From the NCBI RefSeq assembly GCF_016625195.1, contig NZ_JACVUP010000014.1, positions 124,001 through 188,000 on the forward strand: a DNA stretch of 64,000 bases, written 5' to 3'. Of the stretch, positions 26,547 to 35,829 are shown piece after piece. This DNA comes from Erwinia sp. S63. GTDB lineage: Bacteria; Pseudomonadota; Gammaproteobacteria; Enterobacterales; Enterobacteriaceae. The position numbers and the translations under genes were made by a program. Position 1 is the first letter of the stretch, and the number at the start of each line of letters is the position of its first letter. The notes under the pieces are model-generated. The model did no database searches. It was not told where the DNA came from and saw only the letters and a list, made by a program, of their open reading frames with translations.

Positions 26547-27110
26547 TCAGGCCATATCATGCTGATTGATGTCACGCGTGATGGCATCAAAAAAGGGCAT
26601 AAATCCGTCGGGAACGTCACGTTGTTTCATGCAGCGGCGAATGATCATCCCATCAATTACCAGAGAGATGATATGCAGTCGGGTGTTGATGACGTCGGCT
26701 TTCAGCGCCGGATTGAGCGTCTGCTCCTGAGTAATAAAGTTGTTTTTTAATACCAGCCACGCATCATTCATTATCTGACGAATACGCTCGTTACGTGTGG
26801 CTTCAGATGAGACTTCCATCAACAAGACAATACTGTGTTCAACTTCAGGTGGCACAATGTCCTGTACCGAATGCGTGACGCCACCCGCATGGGCAATTCG
26901 TTCAAAATCAGCGTTTAATAATGCAATCATGCGCTGCACCACATTGGTTACCAGCGCCTCGATAATGGCATCTTTGTTTTTATAATATTTATAAATTAAA
27001 CCAATGCTAACATCTGCCTGGCTGGCAATGTTCTGAATAGAAGTTTGATGAAACCCTTTTAAGCGCATGCACTGTTCAGCTGCATCAAGAATCTGTTCGC
27101 TGCGATTCAT
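26547..27110 (-). CDS. TetR-family regulator
   Basis: Encodes 187 aa. The N-terminal DNA-binding domain is clear: ILDAAEQCMRLKGFHQTSIQNIA and VSIGLIYKYYKNKDAIIEALV (about residues 7-55). The C-terminal domain belongs to no group I can name. The stop codons of this gene and the other tetR are two bases apart, so the genes converge. A GCGTA-TTT-TACGC inverted repeat lies just upstream of its ATG. It may control itself and the divergent pirin gene, the efflux operon, or both. Confidence 0.88.
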   Translation of the reverse strand: MNRSEQILDAAEQCMRLKGFHQTSIQNIASQADVSIGLIYKYYKNKDAIIEALVTNVVQRMIALLNADFERIAHAGGVTHSVQDIVPPEVEHSIVLLMEVSSEATRNERIRQIMNDAWLVLKNNFITQEQTLNPALKADVINTRLHIISLVIDGMIIRRCMKQRDVPDGFMPFFDAITRDINQHDMA

Positions 27111-27132
27111 GTTATTTACTCATCACGGAAAA

Positions 27133-27145
27133 GCGTATTTTACGC
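27133..27145. promoter_or_regulatory. Short inverted repeat before the second tetR gene
   Basis: GCGTA (27133-27137), TTT, TACGC (27141-27145), a 13-base dyad 23 bases upstream of the ATG at 27110 of the minus-strand tetR gene. A GAACA-CC-TGTTC dyad lies further upstream (about 27267-27278), closer to the pirin promoter. Both are candidate TetR operators by shape and position only. Confidence 0.3.
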
Positions 27146-27332
27146 AAAAACAAGCAGCCTGACTAATCCTGAATGCTGAAAAATAGCGGTCTTTAGATTG
27201 TTTCTTTTTCATATTATTGCTGTTAGTTATCAATATTCAAAAATTTTGACGTAAGTGAGCAAATTGAACACCTGTTCTGAGATTTTCATGTCGCTATGAT
27301 GATGAGCATAGCCACATTTTGAGGAGCAAATC

Positions 27333-28013
27333 ATGAACGTAATGCGTGCCCAGCGTGACCAACTGTTTGAATACGGTCCCTTTACCATCCGCCGGCAACG
27401 GCCTGGCGAGGCTTTTGGCCCGCTGACGATTATTGATCAGATGTCGTTGAAAATGGATGCGCGTATTCCGATGCACACCCGTCAGGACGAAGAGATTTTC
27501 AGCTACGTCTGGCGTGGCTCAGCGCAGCACCTTGCTGAAAATGGCGACAAAACCGCGCTGAATGCCAAACGCGCCATGGTGGTGAGTGCAGGAAGTGGCG
27601 TGCGTTATGAAGAGTCTGCGCCTTTTGTCGAAACCGAGATGTTGCAGGCTTATATCCGTCCGGCAAAAAGCGGCGGTGCACCACGCACCCTGGATTTCAC
27701 TCGCATTGATGGGTTGCCGCTTAACGCCTGGTCATTGCTGGCGGGACCCGAAACTAGCGACGCACCGCTGCCGTTGGGTCAGGAGGTGTTTATTTATGAT
27801 CTGAAAGTGGAGCGGGGCGCACAGGTTGAGGTGCCACACCTTACCGGTTACTCAACATGGCTGACCTTGCTGGACGGCATTGTGACTGTTGGCGAGGAGC
27901 GTCTGTTGCAGGGGGATTCTATCAGCGAGCAGGGCGCATTACCTGTCTTGCGAGGCGAGCGTGACGCGACTGTGATTGCTTTTTTGGTGAGTGACGGTGT
28001 CACGTTTGTGTGA
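27333..28013 (+). CDS. Pirin-family cupin protein
   Basis: Encodes 226 aa with the two-cupin pirin layout (RQRPGEAFGPLTIIDQM near residues 22-38, IFSYVWRGSAQH near 53-64, VSAGSGVRYEE near 82-92). Canonical pirins bind Fe with His-x-His and His-x-Glu; the matching positions here read HTR and YEE, so one His of each pair is lost. The quercetinase activity shown for the E. coli homologue is therefore doubtful. GAGGAG lies six bases before the ATG. It is a single gene, followed by a good terminator. Confidence 0.85.
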   Translation: MNVMRAQRDQLFEYGPFTIRRQRPGEAFGPLTIIDQMSLKMDARIPMHTRQDEEIFSYVWRGSAQHLAENGDKTALNAKRAMVVSAGSGVRYEESAPFVETEMLQAYIRPAKSGGAPRTLDFTRIDGLPLNAWSLLAGPETSDAPLPLGQEVFIYDLKVERGAQVEVPHLTGYSTWLTLLDGIVTVGEERLLQGDSISEQGALPVLRGERDATVIAFLVSDGVTFV

Positions 28014-28019
28014 GTGCAG

Positions 28020-28050
28020 GCTGCCATTGTTAAATCAATGGCAGCTTTCT
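28020..28050 (+). terminator. Intrinsic terminator after the pirin gene
   Basis: Ten-pair stem GCTGCCATTG (28020-28029) and CAATGGCAGC (28036-28045), six-base loop, then TTTCT. It starts seven bases after the stop codon. Confidence 0.8.
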
Positions 28051-28065
28051 GTGTGTGGTGGTGCG

Positions 28066-28272
28066 GGCCGTAGCACCTCTGCTGCTGCCGGGCAGTCCTC
28101 GCGCCGCTGACGCGGTGCCCTCGGCTTCCACGTCGTGCCTACGGAACGTTCGGGGATCGACCATCCCTGGTCGGCCCCGAACTGATCCACGCATCCCTGC
28201 GTGGATCTCCTGGCCCAACGTAAAAGCCTCAGCGCTGCGAATAGCCCTTGCAGCATCAGAGGTGCTACGGCC
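28066..28272. repeat. 207-bp structured palindromic element with terminal inverted repeats
   Basis: Perfect 16-bp terminal inverted repeats GGCCGTAGCACCTCTG (28066-28081) and its complement (28257-28272), extendable to 23 bases with one mismatch. Inside are three hairpins: 28102-28117 (CGCCGC/GCGGTG), 28148-28182 (GTTCGGGG and CGACCA paired with their complements, TCCC loop) and 28184-28207 (GATCCACGCA, TCCC loop, TGCGTGGATC). It encodes no protein and has no clear target duplication. It looks like a MITE or large ERIC/BIME-like intergenic repeat, transcribable into a cloverleaf-like RNA on either strand. Open frames of about 80 codons across it are side effects of the high GC content. Confidence 0.85.
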
Positions 28273-28360
28273 ATTCATATGGTGCCCGTTTTGATAAAAC
28301 CCACTGAAGCTTCTGAGCAGACTTAGGTCAATTTGAGAGGATGCCTTGATTCAATCCAGC

Positions 28361-28394
28361 AGATTTAATTCCTTCAACAATACGCATTAAATCT
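28361..28394. repeat. 9-bp inverted repeat downstream of lplA
   Basis: AGATTTAAT (28361-28369) and ATTAAATCT (28386-28394), perfect, 16 bases apart, in the AT-rich gap between the palindromic element and lplA. No T-run. Role unknown; it may be a weak hairpin after lplA or before the small frame at 28435. Confidence 0.35.
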
Positions 28395-28434
28395 AACAAG
28401 CTTGCGGCCCTTTTGGCAGAACGCACCGAAGTTG

Positions 28435-28563
28435 ATGAGCAGCTTACTGGGCGCGGCAGACGCTCTCTCAAACGCTGTGGTGTGTGGCGATATCCGGCAG
28501 CTGGATGGCGTAAAGGAACTGCAGGGACTGATTGAGGCGCTGGTGCAGCGCCACCTTATCTGA
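28435..28563 (+). CDS. Possible 42-aa small protein or gene remnant
   Basis: ATG at 28435 opens 42 codons beginning [13 protein letters not shown] and ending [10 protein letters not shown]. The product is an amphipathic, Leu/Ala-rich helix with coding-like composition, unlike the spacer before it. The frame continues open upstream, so it may be the C-terminal end of a lost gene. There is no good ribosome site. It overlaps the end of lplA tail to tail by eight bases. Family not recognised. Confidence 0.35.
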   Translation: MSSLLGAADALSNAVVCGDIRQLDGVKELQGLIEALVQRHLI

Positions 28564-29572
28564 TGCTGTTTACCAGCCAGTTTGCCAGTTCGGTGAGTTC
28601 CTTCTGCTGCTCCGGAAACTCCACAACCAGTTTCTGCATTTCAGCCTGCAGCGACTCTGGGCGATACGCCACTCCGAGCAGCTGCATCGCCAGCGTTTCT
28701 AGCGGTGCGGGATTGAGGCTATCGGTGAAAATTTGACTGCGGGTAATGGTGCCACGCTCCACGTCAAAGTGAATCTCAACGCCACCCCAGACAAAGCGCT
28801 CCTGCAGCAGATGTGAGAAATCGGGCGCCTGACCAAAATTCCACTCCCAGCTGCTTTGGCGGGCGAACTGCTCCTTAAAGCCGGGAAGGTCTGGCAGGGC
28901 TTCGGGTGAAATAAACTCGGGCTCGCAGGTTTCATGGTAATGCGCGAAGTAAGCCGCAATCACCTCACGACGGATGTCTGCAAAACGGATATCAGGAATA
29001 AAATCCGCGATGTTAGCGACGCGTGAACGCACCGAAGTGATCCCTTTAGCCTGCAGCTTTTTGATGTCCGGGTTCAGGTAATCGGCAAGGCGTGAGAGAT
29101 CGGCGCTCATCAGGAAAGTGCCGTGGTGAAAACCGCGATCCGGCGTTTCGCGATAGGCGGAACCGGAAATCTTACGCATATCGCCATTCATATTGACCAC
29201 GATATCGTTGCGCCCCGAGGCTTCGGCGGGCATGCCCAGTTTTTCCAGCGCCTGCAAAATAATCGCCGTCGAGACGGTCTTGTCGTATTCCAGTTTGCCG
29301 GCCATAAAGGTGAAACAGGCGTTGCCCAAATCATGAAACACCGCACCGCCGCCGCTGCTGCGTCGCGCCAGTTTAATGCCATCTTCCGCCATCCGACGCG
29401 TGTTGCACTCTTTCCACGGGTTTTGCGCGCGGCCAATCACCACCGTTTCAGCGTTTTGCCATAAGAACAATACGCGCTGCGTGGTGGGCATCTGACGGAA
29501 GATGCACTCTTCCACCGCGAGGTTAAACCAGGGATCGTGTGAATCAGAGATCAGCAAACGTAAGGTGGACAT
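28556..29572 (-). CDS. lplA: Lipoate-protein ligase A
   Basis: Encodes 338 aa, the same length as E. coli LplA. It attaches free lipoate to the lipoyl domains of pyruvate and 2-oxoglutarate dehydrogenases and of glycine-cleavage H protein through a lipoyl-AMP intermediate. Motifs: [15 protein letters not shown] near residues 70-84 (lipoate site) and KISGSAYRE near 133-141 (the catalytic Lys). The start at 29572 ([15 protein letters not shown]) is fixed by GGAGGAAAC directly upstream; a longer frame to 29602 adds ten residues without a ribosome site. It is a single gene on the minus strand. Confidence 0.95.
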   Translation of the reverse strand: MSTLRLLISDSHDPWFNLAVEECIFRQMPTTQRVLFLWQNAETVVIGRAQNPWKECNTRRMAEDGIKLARRSSGGGAVFHDLGNACFTFMAGKLEYDKTVSTAIILQALEKLGMPAEASGRNDIVVNMNGDMRKISGSAYRETPDRGFHHGTFLMSADLSRLADYLNPDIKKLQAKGITSVRSRVANIADFIPDIRFADIRREVIAAYFAHYHETCEPEFISPEALPDLPGFKEQFARQSSWEWNFGQAPDFSHLLQERFVWGGVEIHFDVERGTITRSQIFTDSLNPAPLETLAMQLLGVAYRPESLQAEMQKLVVEFPEQQKELTELANWLVNSIR

Positions 29573-29743
29573 GTTTCCTCCAGTTCCGTGAGAAAGGGGC
29601 AAGCGGAGGACAGAATACGCTGATTCGGATGCAAAGATAAGCGGAGTGATTTTCGTGTTGAGTCAGGTGCGCTTCCTGCCACCAGAGGACGCCGTTGATG
29701 ATGTCACGCCGAGCGGAAAATCGATGATGTGTTGAAATGGCTG

Positions 29744-29767
29744 AAAAAAGGCGGCATTCCTGCCGCC
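29744..29767 (-). terminator. Intrinsic terminator after tkt
   Basis: On the minus strand GGCGGCA, GGAA loop, TGCCGCC (29750-29767), followed by six T residues (29744-29749 read as A on plus). It lies about 60 bases after the transketolase stop and closes the isomerase-transketolase unit. Confidence 0.9.
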
Positions 29768-29825
29768 CCTGGGTGCATCTCACGTCTTATCTGGCTAACC
29801 GCAAGCCATTTCTGGCGTTGGCCAT

Positions 29826-31817
29826 TTACAGAATCGATTTCGCCGTTTGAACCACGTTTTCCACGGTGAAGCCAAACTCTTTGAACAGCAGTTCCGCTGG
29901 CGCGGATTCGCCGAAAGTGGTCATGCCGACAATCGCGCCGTGCAGACCGGTGTACTTGAACCAGTAATCGGCGATACCGGCTTCGATCGCCACACGCGCG
30001 GCCACCGCTTTAGGGAGCACAGATTCACGGTAAGCCGCGTCCTGCTTGTCGAAGGCATCGGTAGACGGCATCGAAACTACGCGCACCTTACGGCCCTCGC
30101 CCGTCAATTGCTCATACGCAGCAACCGCCAGCTCCACTTCTGAACCGGTGGCGATGAGGATCAGCTCTGGAACCCCTTCACTGTCTTTCAACACATAACC
30201 GCCGCGCACCACGTTAGCCAACTGTTCAGCAGTACGATCTTGCTGCGCCAGATTCTGACGCGAGAAGATTAAGGCAGTAGGGCCGTTGACGCGCTCAATC
30301 GCGTATTTCCATGCCACCGCAGACTCAACCTGATCGCACGGACGCCATAAGCTCATGTTCGGCGTGACGCGCAGGCTGGCCATCTGCTCAACCGGCTGGT
30401 GGGTGGGGCCATCTTCGCCTAAGCCGATGGAGTCATGTGTGTAGACCATGATCTGACGCACTTTCATCAATGCCGCCATACGTGCCGCATTGCGCGCGTA
30501 CTCGACAAACATCAGGAAGGTAGCGGTATAAGGCAGGAAACCACCGTGCAGCGCGATACCGTTGGCGATAGCGGTCATCCCGAACTCTCGCACGCCGTAA
30601 TGAATGTAGTTACCCGCAGGATCTTCATTGATCGGCTTAGAGCCTGACCACATCGTCAGGTTGCTGGGTGCCAGGTCAGCAGAACCCCCAAGGTATTCCG
30701 GCAGAATCTTGCCGAAGGCTTCAATCGCATTTTGCGACGCTTTACGGCTGGCGATTTTCGCCGGATTGGCCTGCAACTGCTCGATAAACTGTTGCGACTC
30801 AGTTTCCCAGTTATCCGGCAACGCATCTTTGATACGACGGTTAAACTCTGCCGCCAGTTCCGGGTAAGCCTCGGCATAGGCCGCGACTTTGGCATCCCAC
30901 GCGGACTCTTTTGCCTGACCGGCTTCTTTGGCATCCCACTGTGCATAGAGTTCTGAAGGGATTTCAAACGGCGCGTGGTTCCAGCCCAGCTGTTGACGGG
31001 TCTGTGCAATTTCGTCGTCGCCCAGCGGTGCGCCATGCACATCGTGGGTACCGGCTTTGTTCGGTGAGCCAAAACCAATTACGGTTTTGCACATTAGCAG
31101 AGAAGGCTTGTCCGAGACCGCTTTGGCTGCTTCAACCGCTTTCTTAATCGCGTCGCCGTCATGACCGTCTACGTCACGCACGACGTGCCAGCCGTACGCT
31201 TCGAAACGGGCGGCGGTATCGTCGGTGAACCAGCCATCAACGTGACCATCAATAGAGATGCCGTTGTCATCATAGAAGGCCACCAGCTTACCCAGCTTCA
31301 GGGTGCCGGCGATGGAGCACACTTCATGCGAAATGCCCTCCATCATGCAGCCGTCACCCATAAACACATAGGTGTGATGATCAACGATGTCATGGCCAGG
31401 GCGGTTAAACTGCGCCGCCAGCGTGCGTTCGGCAATCGCGAAGCCGACGGCATTGGCGATCCCCTGACCCAGCGGGCCGGTGGTGGTTTCAACGCCTGGC
31501 GTATAGCCGTATTCCGGATGCCCCGGCGTTTTAGAGTGCAGCTGACGGAAATTCTTCAGCTCGCTGAGCGGCAGATCATAACCGCTCAGGTGCAGCAGGC
31601 TGTAAATCAGCATCGAACCGTGGCCATTCGACAATACGAAGCGGTCACGGTTAGCCCACTTAGGATTGTTTGGATTGTGCTGTAAAAAATCGAGCCACAA
31701 AACTTCGGCGATGTCCGCCATGCCCATCGGGGCACCCGGATGACCTGACTTGGCTTGTTGTACGCCATCCATGCTTAAAGCACGGATGGCGTTGGCTCTT
31801 TCCCGGCGTGTTGACAT
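29826..31817 (-). CDS. tkt: Transketolase
   Basis: Encodes 663 aa, the length of E. coli TktA, with very high visible similarity: [20 protein letters not shown] near the N-terminus, thiamine diphosphate motif [15 protein letters not shown] near residues 154-168, and [14 protein letters not shown] near 465. It interconverts ketose and aldose phosphates in the pentose-phosphate pathway, using D-erythrose-4-P as an acceptor. It lies 29 bases after an RpiB-type isomerase gene and shares its transcription unit and terminator. In E. coli, tktA and tktB have other neighbours, so this may be a dedicated extra copy that drains D-erythrose-4-P from the adjacent catabolic route; only the rest of the genome can tell. 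Confidence 0.95.
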   Translation of the reverse strand: MSTRRERANAIRALSMDGVQQAKSGHPGAPMGMADIAEVLWLDFLQHNPNNPKWANRDRFVLSNGHGSMLIYSLLHLSGYDLPLSELKNFRQLHSKTPGHPEYGYTPGVETTTGPLGQGIANAVGFAIAERTLAAQFNRPGHDIVDHHTYVFMGDGCMMEGISHEVCSIAGTLKLGKLVAFYDDNGISIDGHVDGWFTDDTAARFEAYGWHVVRDVDGHDGDAIKKAVEAAKAVSDKPSLLMCKTVIGFGSPNKAGTHDVHGAPLGDDEIAQTRQQLGWNHAPFEIPSELYAQWDAKEAGQAKESAWDAKVAAYAEAYPELAAEFNRRIKDALPDNWETESQQFIEQLQANPAKIASRKASQNAIEAFGKILPEYLGGSADLAPSNLTMWSGSKPINEDPAGNYIHYGVREFGMTAIANGIALHGGFLPYTATFLMFVEYARNAARMAALMKVRQIMVYTHDSIGLGEDGPTHQPVEQMASLRVTPNMSLWRPCDQVESAVAWKYAIERVNGPTALIFSRQNLAQQDRTAEQLANVVRGGYVLKDSEGVPELILIATGSEVELAVAAYEQLTGEGRKVRVVSMPSTDAFDKQDAAYRESVLPKAVAARVAIEAGIADYWFKYTGLHGAIVGMTTFGESAPAELLFKEFGFTVENVVQTAKSIL

Positions 31818-31846
31818 AAGGATCTCCAGAGGTGAGAAGTCGGTGA

Positions 31847-32305
31847 TTATTTAGTATGTGAAACTTGTTCGTAGTAACCGATCTTCTCGACTTTGGCGGT
31901 GGAGCCACCACCTTCAAACTCTGAGGCCAGCCAGGCGTTAACAATGTTTTTCGCCAGTTCAGGTCCGATAACGCGTGCGCCCATGGTCATGATCTGAGCA
32001 TTGTTGCTTTTACGGGCACGTTCAGCAGAGAAGGTGTCATGGCACTGTGCCGCACGCACGCCTTCAACTTTATTGGCCACGATTGCCACGCCGATACCGG
32101 TGCCGCACAGCAGGATGCCGCGCTCAAATTCATTCTTCTGGATAGCGGTTGCCAGTGCAAATGCCACATCCGGGTACATCGGACGGTCGTTTTGCGCGTC
32201 ATTGGTGTAGTCCGTCACTTGAAAGTCTTTCTCTTCAAGCAGTTTTTTAATGATGTTTTTCAATTCGATAGCCGCATCATCGGCGCCAATTGCGATAGTT
32301 TTCAT
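31847..32305 (-). CDS. derI: RpiB-type isomerase, probable D-erythrulose-4-phosphate isomerase
   Basis: Encodes 152 aa from ATG 32305; GGAG is eight bases upstream, while the ATG at 32311 is only two bases from it. RpiB/LacAB fold: [15 protein letters not shown] at the N-terminus, [14 protein letters not shown] with the catalytic Cys near residue 64, and [16 protein letters not shown] near 86-101. Family members in erythritol, threitol and apionate pathways (EryI, DerI) convert D-erythrulose-4-P to D-erythrose-4-P instead of acting on ribose-5-P. The divergent lerK, lerI, oiaX and apnO genes favour that role. The final substrate is inferred from context. Confidence 0.8.
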   Translation of the reverse strand: MKTIAIGADDAAIELKNIIKKLLEEKDFQVTDYTNDAQNDRPMYPDVAFALATAIQKNEFERGILLCGTGIGVAIVANKVEGVRAAQCHDTFSAERARKSNNAQIMTMGARVIGPELAKNIVNAWLASEFEGGGSTAKVEKIGYYEQVSHTK

Positions 32306-32311
32306 CGTCAT

Positions 32312-32748
32312 TCTCCAGCAGGGTTTAGTTCTGACGCCTGAACGTTTGTTATGCAGGCGAGAAGATGTTCATCGATAGCCTGCCACAAATGCAATCATAT
32401 GTTCAATGGTTGTTCATATGTCTTGCAGGCTGATTTTGTGATGAAAAGCGCGAAGGGCGCTGATACCACGCTGATTCCGCCGCATTTCTGCGTATTTTTC
32501 CGATTCAGGGCCAAAATCAAATCTCATGAGCAGGCTCACATTTTCAATCATTGCAGTTGAGAGATGTACATTTATACGTGTAGTGTTCATTTGTTCGCAT
32601 AACGATACCAATGTACAAGAAGACCCCTTGAGGACTCGAACATGTGTCATTTACACCGTACCTCTCAGTACACCTGCAGCCAGCGCTCATTTCGCGTCTG
32701 GTCAACACCAAACAATAGTTTTAACCACGCACGTCATGGAGGTGCGTT
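32312..32748. promoter_or_regulatory. Divergent regulatory region of the apionate-type gene cluster
   Basis: About 440 bases with no gene between derI and the MFS gene. The motif TGTTC(A/AT) recurs on the plus strand at 32366-32372, 32400-32405, 32411-32417, 32584-32590 and 32592-32596, with CATATG flanking the middle pair, as expected for spaced SorC-family half-sites. A CRP-like site with a perfect right arm TCACATTT and a poor left arm lies at about 32522-32543. Both assignments rest on pattern and position. Confidence 0.45.
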
Positions 32749-34083
32749 ATGAGTCAGCAAAACATGACGGCGGTTGAGAAATCCGCTATCAGCAAAATCT
32801 CCTGGCGTCTGGTGCCTTTCGTGGCCCTGATGTTCTTTATCAATTTCCTCGATCGCACCGCGATTTCCTTTGCGGGTCCTAATGGCATGACGCAGGACCT
32901 CGGTCTGACAGGTGTGCAGTTCGGTCTGGCATCCGGCATTTTCTTTATCGGTTACATCCTGCTGGAAGTGCCGAGCAACCTGGCGCTGCATAAGTTCGGC
33001 GCACGTCGCTGGCTGGCACGCATCATGATCAGCTGGGGTATCGTCTCGCTGCTGTTCACCTGGGTGAGTAGTGTCGAAGGCCTGTATACGTTGCGCCTGT
33101 TACTGGGTATCGCTGAAGCGGGCTTCTTCCCGGGTGCGATTCTTTATCTGAGCATGTGGGTACCGGGACGTCATCGCAGCAAAATCCTGTCCTTGTTCTA
33201 TCTGGCACAGCCGCTGACCGTAGTATTCGGTGCGCCGCTGGCCGCAGGTTTGATTCAGCAGCATGGCCTGTTTGGTCTGGATGGCTGGCGCGTGATGTTC
33301 CTGGGTGTCTCCATCCCCGCGATTCTGATCGGCATCGTGGCGCTGTTCTGGCTGGTGGATTCACCGCGCCAGGCGAAGTGGTTGACGGCTGAAGAGAAAA
33401 CCTGGCTGACCAATGAGCTGGAAGCGGAGCATCAGCAGAAGCAGGGCCATCAGAAACACAGCTTGCGCTCCGTAATGGGCAACGGCCGAGTGTGGACGCT
33501 ATGCCTGATCTACTTCGGCTTTATCTATGGCCTGTATGCTCTGGCCTTCTTCCTGCCAACCATTATCGGCGGCTTCCAGCAGCAGTTCGGCACCACCTTT
33601 AATGTGATGCAGAAAGGGTTGATCACCGGCGTGCCATACCTGATTGCGGCCGTGGTGATGTACTTCTGGTCTAAAGATGCGACGCGTCGCGGCTGCAAAA
33701 CCTGGCACATCGCGATTCCAGCCCTGGCCGGCGGTATCAGCGTGCCATTGGCGCTGTATATGGATTCGCCGTTCACCACCATCATGGTGATCGCGATTAC
33801 CGCCAGCTCCATTTTTGCCGCGCTGCCAAACTTCTGGACGCTGCCAACGCAGTTCCTGACTGGCGCGTCAGCCGCAGCGGCTATCGCACTTATCAACACC
33901 TTAGGAAACGTGGCGGGCTTCTCCGCGGGCTACATCACTGGCGCACTGCACGACGCCACCAACAGCTATGTGTTACCGATGTTCGTGGTCGGTGGCTTCA
34001 TGCTGCTGTCAGCCGTCCTTATGCTGTTATTGAATCGCCAGCGCCCGCAGTCTCAGCCGACCTCTATCGCACAGGAGCACTAA
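32749..34083 (+). CDS. MFS transporter, probable sugar-acid (D-apionate) importer
   Basis: Encodes 444 aa with 12 predicted membrane segments. It belongs to the anion:cation symporter group, with FINFLDRTAISFAGP near residues 30-44 and PSNLALHKFGARRWLARIMISWG near 77-99, which covers carriers for hexuronates, galactonate and tartrate. GGAGGTGCGTT precedes the ATG. It is the first gene of a five-gene operon ending with apnO, and two bases separate it from lerK. D-apionate as substrate is inferred from the enzymes encoded behind it. Confidence 0.85.
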   Translation: MSQQNMTAVEKSAISKISWRLVPFVALMFFINFLDRTAISFAGPNGMTQDLGLTGVQFGLASGIFFIGYILLEVPSNLALHKFGARRWLARIMISWGIVSLLFTWVSSVEGLYTLRLLLGIAEAGFFPGAILYLSMWVPGRHRSKILSLFYLAQPLTVVFGAPLAAGLIQQHGLFGLDGWRVMFLGVSIPAILIGIVALFWLVDSPRQAKWLTAEEKTWLTNELEAEHQQKQGHQKHSLRSVMGNGRVWTLCLIYFGFIYGLYALAFFLPTIIGGFQQQFGTTFNVMQKGLITGVPYLIAAVVMYFWSKDATRRGCKTWHIAIPALAGGISVPLALYMDSPFTTIMVIAITASSIFAALPNFWTLPTQFLTGASAAAAIALINTLGNVAGFSAGYITGALHDATNSYVLPMFVVGGFMLLSAVLMLLLNRQRPQSQPTSIAQEH

Positions 34084-34084
34084 A

Positions 34085-35821
34085 ATGACGTACCTGTTTA
34101 ATCAACCTTCAGCTTTCGCTGCTGAACTCATTGAAGGCTTTGTCGCCGCCAACGCCGATAAAGTTCGTCAGGTCACCGGTGGTGTGGTGCGCAGCACGCG
34201 TAGCCAGCCAAATACTGTTGCGGTGATTGTGGGCGGCGGTTCCGGTCATTATCCGGCCTTCGCCGGGTTGGTTGGACAAGGTCTGGCACACGGCGCAGCC
34301 ATGGGGAACCTGTTTGCTTCGCCGTCTGCTCAGCAGATCTACAACGTGGCAAGAGCGGCGCATAACGGCGCGGGCGTGTTGCTGATGTTTGGAAACTATG
34401 CAGGCGATGTACTGCACTTCGGCCAGGCTTGCGAACGCCTGCGTGCCGAAGGTATTGCCTGTGAAATTCTGGCGGTGACGGATGATATCTCCAGCGCCAG
34501 CAAAGACGAAGTGGCGAAACGCCGTGGTGTGGCCGGGGATTTGTGCGTGTTTAAAGCTGCCTGCGCCTCTGCCGAGGCAGGTGATGATTTAGCGACCGTG
34601 CTGAAGAAATCACAACACGCTAACGATCGTACGCGAACGTTCGGTGTGGCATTTGCCGGATGTACTTTGCCGGGTGCCACGCATCCGTTATTTGAAGTCG
34701 AGAAAGGGCGCATGGCGCTGGGTCTCGGCATCCACGGTGAGCCGGGTATCAGTGAAACTGATGTGCCGAGTGCCGATGAGCTGGCCGAGCTGTTTGTTGA
34801 ACGTCTGCTAGGCGAAGTGCCTGCCGACGTTAAACAGATTGAAGGTCATCGCGTGGCGGTGATCCTCAACGGTTTGGGTTCCGTGAAGTATGAAGAGTTG
34901 TTCGTGGTGTATCGCCGCGTGGCACAACTGCTGGAAGCTGCAGGACTTAAAGTGGTTCAGCCGGATGTCGGTGAGTTTGTTACCAGCTTCAACATGGCGG
35001 GCGCATCGCTGACGCTGATGTGGTTGGATGATGAGCTGGAGACACTGTGGTGTGCGCCGGCAAATGCACCTGCCTATCGCAAAGGAAGCGTACTGATCGC
35101 GGAACCGCTAAGTGCGGAAGAGCGTGAAGAGAGCACGGAAGAAGCATTGCCGCAGGCTTCAGCTGAGTCACAGCAGAGCGCGCAGCGCGTGTTACACATC
35201 CTGGAGTCAGTGGCAGATTTATTGCAGCGTAACGCGAAAAAATTAGGTGATATCGATGCAGTGGCCGGTGACGGAGACCACGGTATCGGTATGGAGCGTG
35301 GTGTGCTGGGCGCGGTGGAGAAGGCGCGTGAAGTGGCTGCGCGTGGCGCAGGTGCAGGCAGCCTGTTATGCCGTGCTGCTGATGCATGGGCAGATAAAGC
35401 CGGCGGCACCTCGGGTGCACTGTGGGGCGTGGCATTGACTGCGCTGGGTACGGCGATCGGCGATCAGCAGTCACCGAATGCGCAACGCGTTGCAACCGGC
35501 GTACGCGAAGCCAAAGAGGGCATTATGCACTTTGGCAAAGCGAAGGTGGGCGATAAAACCATGGTCGATGTATTGGTGCCGTTTAGCGATAGCCTGAATT
35601 CAGCAGTTGCAGAAGGCGCGTCCTTGACCGATGCCTGGTTAGCGGCGGCGCAGGTAGCCGATAAGGCCGCACAAGACACCGCACAGTTGGTGCCGAAAAT
35701 GGGTCGCGCGCGTCCGTTAGCCGAGAAAAGTGTCGGTACGCCAGATGCGGGTGCGATTTCTCTGGCGATGATCGTCAATACTGTTGGCGAACTGCTTAAA
35801 GAACATAAAGCCTCTCAGTAA
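34085..35821 (+). CDS. lerK: DhaKL-type kinase, probable L-erythrulose kinase
   Basis: Encodes 578 aa: a DhaK substrate domain (about residues 1-335, with GGGSGHYPAFAG at 51-62 and GLGIHGEPGI, whose His binds the ketone covalently in dihydroxyacetone kinases) fused to a DhaL nucleotide domain (about 375-575, with metal-binding GDGDHGIGMERG). It is ATP-dependent by architecture, not PTS-dependent. The family includes LerK, which phosphorylates L-erythrulose to L-erythrulose-1-P. The next genes encode a triosephosphate-isomerase homologue and an OiaX-like enzyme, which fits LerK better than a glycerone kinase. Confidence 0.82.
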   Translation: MTYLFNQPSAFAAELIEGFVAANADKVRQVTGGVVRSTRSQPNTVAVIVGGGSGHYPAFAGLVGQGLAHGAAMGNLFASPSAQQIYNVARAAHNGAGVLLMFGNYAGDVLHFGQACERLRAEGIACEILAVTDDISSASKDEVAKRRGVAGDLCVFKAACASAEAGDDLATVLKKSQHANDRTRTFGVAFAGCTLPGATHPLFEVEKGRMALGLGIHGEPGISETDVPSADELAELFVERLLGEVPADVKQIEGHRVAVILNGLGSVKYEELFVVYRRVAQLLEAAGLKVVQPDVGEFVTSFNMAGASLTLMWLDDELETLWCAPANAPAYRKGSVLIAEPLSAEEREESTEEALPQASAESQQSAQRVLHILESVADLLQRNAKKLGDIDAVAGDGDHGIGMERGVLGAVEKAREVAARGAGAGSLLCRAADAWADKAGGTSGALWGVALTALGTAIGDQQSPNAQRVATGVREAKEGIMHFGKAKVGDKTMVDVLVPFSDSLNSAVAEGASLTDAWLAAAQVADKAAQDTAQLVPKMGRARPLAEKSVGTPDAGAISLAMIVNTVGELLKEHKASQ

Positions 35822-35829
35822 GGAGCGTA

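Noticed and set aside
28030..28294. Three frames of about 80 codons across the palindromic element
   Set aside because: The DNA is explained by inverted repeats; the frames encode Arg/Ala/Pro-rich nonsense on both strands.
32351..32777. Frames of 69-83 codons in the apionate promoter region
   Set aside because: No ribosome sites, no family, and the region is better explained as regulatory DNA.
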